Part shown: piece by piece, positions 16,151 through 19,943 of the stretch
Layout: the number at the start of each line of letters is the position of its first letter
Numbering within the stretch: position 1 is the first letter of the stretch
From: JAKFDI01 sp044508835
Lineage (GTDB): Bacteria > Pseudomonadota > Gammaproteobacteria > Burkholderiales > Burkholderiaceae_C
DNA: 19,943 nucleotides
Reading direction: 5' to 3'
NCBI GenBank assembly: GCA_044508835.1
Contig: JBIQHD010000053.1
Coordinates: forward strand, 1 to 19,943
Translations under genes and position numbers: made by a program
The notes under the pieces: generated by a model
The model's database searches: none
What the model saw: only the letters and a program-made list of their open reading frames with translations
What the model was told of the DNA's origin: nothing

Positions 16151-17560
16151 TCAGGCGATCCGGCGCACGTCGACGAAATGCCCCTCGATCGCAGCCGCCG
16201 CGGCCATCGCCGGGCTCACGAGGTGCGTGCGGCCGCCGGCGCCCTGGCGGCCCTCGAAGTTGCGGTTCGAGGTGGAGGCGCAGCGCTCGCCCGGCTCGAG
16301 CCGGTCGGCGTTCATCGCGAGGCACATCGAGCAGCCGGGCTCGCGCCACTCGAAGCCGGCGGCGAGAAAGACCTTGTCGAGGCCTTCGCTCTCGGCCTGC
16401 GCCTTCACGAGGCCGGAGCCGGGCACCACCATCGCGAGGCGCACGTTCGGCGCCACCTTGCGGCCCAGGCGCCGCACCACGGCGGCGGCCTCGCGCATGT
16501 CCTCGATGCGCGAATTGGTGCACGAGCCGATGAACACCTTGTCGATCAGGATGTCGGCCATCGGCTTGTTCGGCTCGAGCGCCATGTACTGCAGCGCGCG
16601 CTCCATCGCGCCGCGCTTGACCGGATCCTTCTCGCGCTCGGGGTCGGGCACGCGGTCGTCGATGGACAGCACCATCTCGGGCGAGGTGCCCCAGGTCACC
16701 TGCGGGCGGATCGTGGCGGCGTCGAGCTCGACCACGGCGTCCCAGTGCGCGTCGGCGTCGGAGTACAGCGTGCGCCAGTAGGCGACGGCCTGCTCCCACT
16801 CCACGCCCTTCGGGGAGAAGGGCCGGCCCTTCACGTAGCCGATGGTGGTGTCGTCCACGCCGACGAGCCCGGCCCGCGCGCCGGCCTCGATCGCCATGTT
16901 GCACACCGTCATGCGCCCTTCCATGCTGAGCGCGCGGATGGCCGACCCGGCGAACTCGATGGTGTGGCCCGTGCCGCCGGCCGTGCCGATCCTGCCGATG
17001 ATGGCCAGCACGATGTCCTTGGCGCCGCAGCCCTTGGCGAGCCTGCCCTCGACGCGGATCAGCATGTTCTTCGCCTTCTTGGCGAGCAGCGTCTGCGTGG
17101 CGAGCACGTGCTCCACTTCGCTGGTGCCGATGCCGTGCGCCAGGGCGCCGAAGGCCCCGTGCGTGGACGTGTGCGAATCGCCGCACACCACCGTCATGCC
17201 GGGCAGCGTGGCGCCCTGCTCCGGGCCGATCACGTGGACGATGCCCTGCCGGCGATCGTTCATCTTGAACTGCGTGATGCCGAAGCGGTCGCAGTTGGCG
17301 TCGAGCGTGTCGACCTGCAGGCGCGACACCGGGTCGGCGATGCCGTGCGAGCGGTCGGTGGTCGGCACGTTGTGGTCGCTCACCGCGAGGTTGGCCGACA
17401 CCCGCCAGACCTTGCGGCCGGCAAGGTCGAGGCCCTCGAACGCCTGCGGGCTGGTGACCTCGTGCACCAGGTGGCGGTCGATGTAGAGCACGGACGTGCC
17501 GTCGTCCTCGGTATGGACGACGTGCTCGTCCCAGATCTTGTCGTACAGCGTGCGGCCCAT
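16151..17560 (-). CDS. leuC: 3-isopropylmalate dehydratase large subunit
   Basis: Aconitase-family large subunit of isopropylmalate isomerase. 469 residues from the chosen ATG at 17558-17560 (MGRTLYDKIWDEH), which matches the family N-terminus. The 4Fe-4S ligands are Cys347 (GSCTNSR), Cys410 and Cys413 (GCSMC). Other marks are CGDSHTSTHGAFGALAHGIGTSE and the GRPFSPKG loop. The frame is open 36 codons further upstream, but that part is low-quality sequence crossing the likely promoter, so it was left out. First gene of the leu block, after the gltA terminator. Confidence 0.98.
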   Translation of the reverse strand: MGRTLYDKIWDEHVVHTEDDGTSVLYIDRHLVHEVTSPQAFEGLDLAGRKVWRVSANLAVSDHNVPTTDRSHGIADPVSRLQVDTLDANCDRFGITQFKMNDRRQGIVHVIGPEQGATLPGMTVVCGDSHTSTHGAFGALAHGIGTSEVEHVLATQTLLAKKAKNMLIRVEGRLAKGCGAKDIVLAIIGRIGTAGGTGHTIEFAGSAIRALSMEGRMTVCNMAIEAGARAGLVGVDDTTIGYVKGRPFSPKGVEWEQAVAYWRTLYSDADAHWDAVVELDAATIRPQVTWGTSPEMVLSIDDRVPDPEREKDPVKRGAMERALQYMALEPNKPMADILIDKVFIGSCTNSRIEDMREAAAVVRRLGRKVAPNVRLAMVVPGSGLVKAQAESEGLDKVFLAAGFEWREPGCSMCLAMNADRLEPGERCASTSNRNFEGRQGAGGRTHLVSPAMAAAAAIEGHFVDVRRIA

Positions 17561-17586
17561 GCGTGTCTCTGCCAGGTGTGTCTGCC

Positions 17587-17604
17587 CCTGCCTCGCTCGG
17601 CAGG
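17587..17604 (-). other. Hairpin in the leuC leader
   Basis: A perfect 6-bp stem CCTGCC (17587-17592) with GGCAGG (17599-17604) and a six-base loop lies between the candidate promoter and the leuC ATG. No leucine-rich leader peptide is encoded here and no T run follows, so it is not a classical leu attenuator. It may affect leader stability or translation. Confidence 0.35.
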
Positions 17605-17613
17605 AAACCTGCA

Positions 17614-17619
17614 ATTTTA
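17614..17619 (-). promoter_or_regulatory. Candidate -10 box for leuC operon
   Basis: TAAAAT on the minus strand (five of six matches to TATAAT) lies in the only A/T-rich spot of the gap between the gltA terminator and leuC. The bases 17-18 upstream (CCTGCA region) match the -35 consensus poorly, so an activator might be needed or the box may be chance. A start site near 17607 would give a leader of about 47 bases. Confidence 0.35.
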
Positions 17620-17670
17620 GGCGTTCGGGCCGCGGCTGCAGGCCCGCGGGCGCATTTCCGGGCGCCATGG

Positions 17671-17700
17671 AAAAAGCCCCGGGCCTTGCGGCGCGGGGCT
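17671..17700 (-). terminator. Intrinsic terminator of gltA (sdh operon end)
   Basis: In the minus-strand transcript AGCCCCG (17694-17700) pairs with CGGGGCT (17675-17681), continued after a C/C mismatch by GCC/GGC, closing on a GCAA tetraloop of the stable GNRA class. A run of five T follows directly. It begins 25 bases after the gltA stop and separates the sdh-gltA unit from leuC. Confidence 0.9.
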
Positions 17701-17725
17701 CCTGCCTGCCGGTCCGCGGCGGGGA

Positions 17726-19036
17726 TCAGCGCTGTGCGAGCGGCTGCACGTCGCGCCGGGTCGAGCCGGTGAAGAGCTGGCGCGGGCGGCCGATCTTGTA
17801 CTCGGGGTCGCTGATCATCTCGTTGAGCTGGGCGATCCAGCCCACCGTGCGGGCCAGCGCGAAGATGGCCGTGAACAGGCTGACCGGGATGCCGATCGCG
17901 CGCTGCACGATGCCGGAATAGAAGTCGACGTTCGGGTACAGCTTGCGCGACACGAAGTAGTCGTCCTCGAGCGCGATCTTCTCGAGCTCCATCGCGAGCT
18001 TGAGGATCGGGTCGTTGTTCTGGCCGAGCGCCCCCAGCACCTCGTGGCAGGTCTCGCGCATCAGCTTGGCGCGCGGGTCGTAGTTCTTGTAGACCCGGTG
18101 GCCGAAGCCCATCAGCTTGATGCCGGAGTTCTTGTCCTTCACCTGCTTGATGAACTCGCCGATCTTCTCGACGCCGCCCATCCTCTGCACGTCCTCCAGC
18201 ATGTTCAGCGCCGCCTCGTTGGCGCCGCCGTGGGCCGGGCCCCACAGGCAGGCCACGCCGGCCGCGATGGCCGCGAACGGGTTGGTGCCCGACGAGCCGC
18301 ACAGCCGCACGGTCGAGGTGGAGGCGTTCTGCTCATGGTCGGCGTGCAGGATGAAGATGCGGTCCATCGCGCGCACCAGCACGTCGTTCGGCACGTACTC
18401 GGCGCACGGCGTCGCGAACATCATGCGCATGAAGTTGCTGGCGTACGAGAGGTCGTTCTTCGGGTAGACGTAGGGCTGGCCGGCCGAGTACTTGTAGGCC
18501 ATGGCCACCAGCGTGGGCATCTTCGCGATGAGGCGGATCGCGGCGATCTCGCGGTGCTCCGGGTTATTGATGTCGGTGCTGTCGTGATAGAAGGCCGACA
18601 GCGCGCCCACCAGGCCGGTCATCACCGCCATCGGGTGCGCGTCGCGGCGGAAGCCGCGCAGGAAGAACTGCATCTGCTCGTTGACCATCGTGTGGTTGGT
18701 CACGCGGCTGTCGAAGTCCGCCTTCTGCGCGGCGTTGGGCAGGTCCCCGTACAGCAGCAGGTAGCAGGTCTCGAGGAAGTCGCAGTTCACCGCGAGCTGC
18801 TCGATCGGGTAGCCGCGGTACAGCAGCTCGCCCTTGTCGCCGTCGATGTAGGTGATGCTCGACTCGCAGGCGGCCGTGGACAGGAAGCCCGGGTCGTAGG
18901 TGAACTTGCCGGTCTGCGCGTACAGCTTGCGGATGTCGATCACATCCGGGCCGATGGAGCCCTTGTAGATCGGGAGCGACATGCTCGGGCTGCCGTCGGA
19001 GAAGGACAGGGTGGCTTTCACATCGGACGGATTCAT
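17726..19036 (-). CDS. gltA: Citrate synthase (hexameric type II)
   Basis: Condenses acetyl-CoA and oxaloacetate to citrate, entry of the TCA cycle. 436 residues, the length of the gram-negative type II enzyme with the N-terminal small domain (ACESSITYIDGDKGELLYRG). Catalytic residues are His269 (GPAHGGANEA), His312 (FGHRVYKNYDPRAK) and Asp371 (LYPNVDFYSG), with oxaloacetate-binding His234 in HADHEQNAST. This type is often inhibited by NADH; that is family knowledge. ATG at 19034-19036 with GAGGAA six to seven bases upstream. It lies only 21 bases after sdhE, so it belongs to the sdh operon, and it ends before a strong terminator. Confidence 0.98.
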   Translation of the reverse strand: MNPSDVKATLSFSDGSPSMSLPIYKGSIGPDVIDIRKLYAQTGKFTYDPGFLSTAACESSITYIDGDKGELLYRGYPIEQLAVNCDFLETCYLLLYGDLPNAAQKADFDSRVTNHTMVNEQMQFFLRGFRRDAHPMAVMTGLVGALSAFYHDSTDINNPEHREIAAIRLIAKMPTLVAMAYKYSAGQPYVYPKNDLSYASNFMRMMFATPCAEYVPNDVLVRAMDRIFILHADHEQNASTSTVRLCGSSGTNPFAAIAAGVACLWGPAHGGANEAALNMLEDVQRMGGVEKIGEFIKQVKDKNSGIKLMGFGHRVYKNYDPRAKLMRETCHEVLGALGQNNDPILKLAMELEKIALEDDYFVSRKLYPNVDFYSGIVQRAIGIPVSLFTAIFALARTVGWIAQLNEMISDPEYKIGRPRQLFTGSTRRDVQPLAQR

Positions 19037-19057
19037 GGTCGTTCCTCGTAATACGGT

Positions 19058-19360
19058 TTAGAGCGATTCTGGCTGTTGTAGGTCTTGTGCGTCGTTGCCC
19101 GGCACGCGGAGCATGCCCAGCACTTCGATCACCTCGGGGCGCTGCATCTGCGCATCGGGCTGCTTGCGGGCGAGCAGCAGGTCCAGCAGATCGTTGTCCG
19201 ACAGTTCCATCAGGGCGCGCAGGCCTTCGGCCTGGCGCTCGGTGAGACTGTCTTCGTGCCGGGCGAAGAAGCGCTCGATGAACAGGTCGTTCTCGAGCAG
19301 GCCGCGGCGGCAGCGCCACTTCAGCTTCGACAGGCTTCGTGCATCGACGAGGGCAGGCAT
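19058..19360 (-). CDS. sdhE: FAD assembly factor SdhE
   Basis: Small helical protein that helps attach FAD covalently to the SdhA flavoprotein. From the ATG at 19358-19360 it has 100 residues and begins MPALVDARSLSKLKWRCRRG. The family motif RGxxExD is seen as RGLLEND, followed by IERFFARHEDSL. This start has a GAGG about eight bases upstream; an in-frame ATG at 19385-19387, nine codons earlier, has no ribosome site and lies three bases after the sdhB stop. The choice between the two is uncertain. It lies between sdhB and gltA, the expected place in betaproteobacteria. Stop is TAA. Confidence 0.93.
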   Translation of the reverse strand: MPALVDARSLSKLKWRCRRGLLENDLFIERFFARHEDSLTERQAEGLRALMELSDNDLLDLLLARKQPDAQMQRPEVIEVLGMLRVPGNDAQDLQQPESL

Positions 19361-19390
19361 GGACGAGGCCTCACGGACTGCCGGCATCCG

Positions 19391-19943
19391 TCAGACGGCG
19401 CGGCGCACCATCAGTTCCTTGATCTTGCCGATGGCCCGGGTCGGGTTGAGCCCCTTCGGGCACACGTCGACGCAGTTCATGATGGTGTGGCAACGGAACA
19501 GGCGGTAGGGGTCTTCGAGGTTGTCCAGCCGCTCGCCGGTGGCCTGGTCGCGGCTGTCGGCGATGAAGCGGTAGGCCTGCAGGAGCCCGGCGGGGCCGAC
19601 GAACTTGTCGGGGTTCCACCAGAAGCTCGGGCAGGCCGTCGAACAGCTCGCGCACAGGATGCACTCGTACAGCCCGTCGAGCTCCTCGCGCTCCTCGGGC
19701 GACTGCAGCCGCTCCTTCTCGGGCGGCGGCTCGTCGTTGACGAGGTACGGCTTGATCGAGTGGTACTGGTTGAAGAACTGCGTCATGTCGACGATCAGGT
19801 CGCGGATCACCGGCAGGCCGGGCAGCGGCTTGAGCACGATCGGGTCCTTCAGCGTGCGCATGTTGGTCAGGCACGCCAGGCCGTTGCGGCCGTTGATGTT
19901 CATCGCGTCCGAGCCGCACACGCCTTCGCGGCAGGAGCGGCGG
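19391..19943 (-). CDS. sdhB: Succinate dehydrogenase iron-sulfur subunit, 5' end beyond window
   Basis: Carries electrons from the flavoprotein SdhA to quinone through three Fe-S clusters. The visible part is the C-terminal 183 codons and the frame continues past the window edge. SCREGVCGSD at the edge supplies [2Fe-2S] ligands, with GLAC as the last one. CILCASCSTACP and CHTIMNCVDVCPKGLNP provide the ligands of the [4Fe-4S] and [3Fe-4S] clusters; FWWNPDKFVGPAGLLQAYRF is typical of SdhB. The protein ends RRAV with a TGA. An internal ATG at 19919-19921 is not the start, since the Fe-S motif continues through it. Confidence 0.97.
   Translation of the reverse strand, partial: RRSCREGVCGSDAMNINGRNGLACLTNMRTLKDPIVLKPLPGLPVIRDLIVDMTQFFNQYHSIKPYLVNDEPPPEKERLQSPEEREELDGLYECILCASCSTACPSFWWNPDKFVGPAGLLQAYRFIADSRDQATGERLDNLEDPYRLFRCHTIMNCVDVCPKGLNPTRAIGKIKELMVRRAV

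Noticed and set aside
14497..16533. Plus-strand open frame opposite leuB, leuD and leuC
   Set aside because: Antisense shadow with no recognisable domain; it crosses several genuine genes.
17561..17668. 36-codon N-terminal extension of leuC
   Set aside because: LeuC proteins begin at MGRTLYDKIW-like sequence; the extension crosses the candidate promoter and lacks a ribosome site.
17561..17670. Leucine-type attenuator with a leader peptide before leuC
   Set aside because: No short frame with a run of Leu codons and no terminator hairpin with a T run; only a small hairpin is present.

Overview
The window is a stretch of core bacterial chromosome from a high-GC betaproteobacterium. Gene content, protein sequences and gene order point to Burkholderiales, most likely Comamonadaceae (Variovorax-like); the family assignment is inference from gene order and protein style, not from a database search. 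All protein genes and the one tRNA lie on the minus strand, so transcription runs from high to low coordinates. There is no mobile element, CRISPR array, phage gene or toxin-antitoxin pair that I can support, and no protein-free stretch longer than about 230 bases.

Read in the direction of transcription: (1) the end of the succinate dehydrogenase operon, sdhB (cut by the window edge), sdhE (FAD assembly factor) and gltA (citrate synthase), closed by a clear intrinsic terminator at 17671-17700. (2) A leucine/aspartate block: leuC, a 42-residue entericidin-type lipoprotein gene, leuD, leuB and asd. (3) After a gap with a nested inverted repeat and a good sigma70-type promoter, fimV (LysM/TPR polar-hub protein), then truA, trpF, trpB, trpA and accD packed with tiny gaps or ATGA overlaps. 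(4) After an intrinsic terminator with a UUCG loop, folC, a SPOR-domain protein (DedD-like), cvpA, purF and gltX. (5) A tRNA-Ala(GGC) with its own promoter, cut by the left edge.

The order leuC-leuD-leuB-asd-fimV-truA-trpF-(trpB-trpA)-accD-folC-dedD-cvpA-purF is a well-known conserved supercluster of beta- and gammaproteobacteria, so most of the window is expected housekeeping: leucine, lysine/threonine/methionine, tryptophan, fatty acid, folate and purine synthesis, plus TCA cycle entry and tRNA charging and modification. Trp and accD genes are translationally coupled.

I did not find a novel multi-gene system. The points worth a second look are local: the entericidin gene inside the leu operon; the 65-bp nested inverted repeat overlapping the asd stop; the fimV promoter with an apparent TTG start; a terminator 33 bases before folC with no visible promoter or ribosome site for folC; half of the usual zinc site missing in GltX; a low-GC patch in trpF; and a hexamer repeat in fimV.
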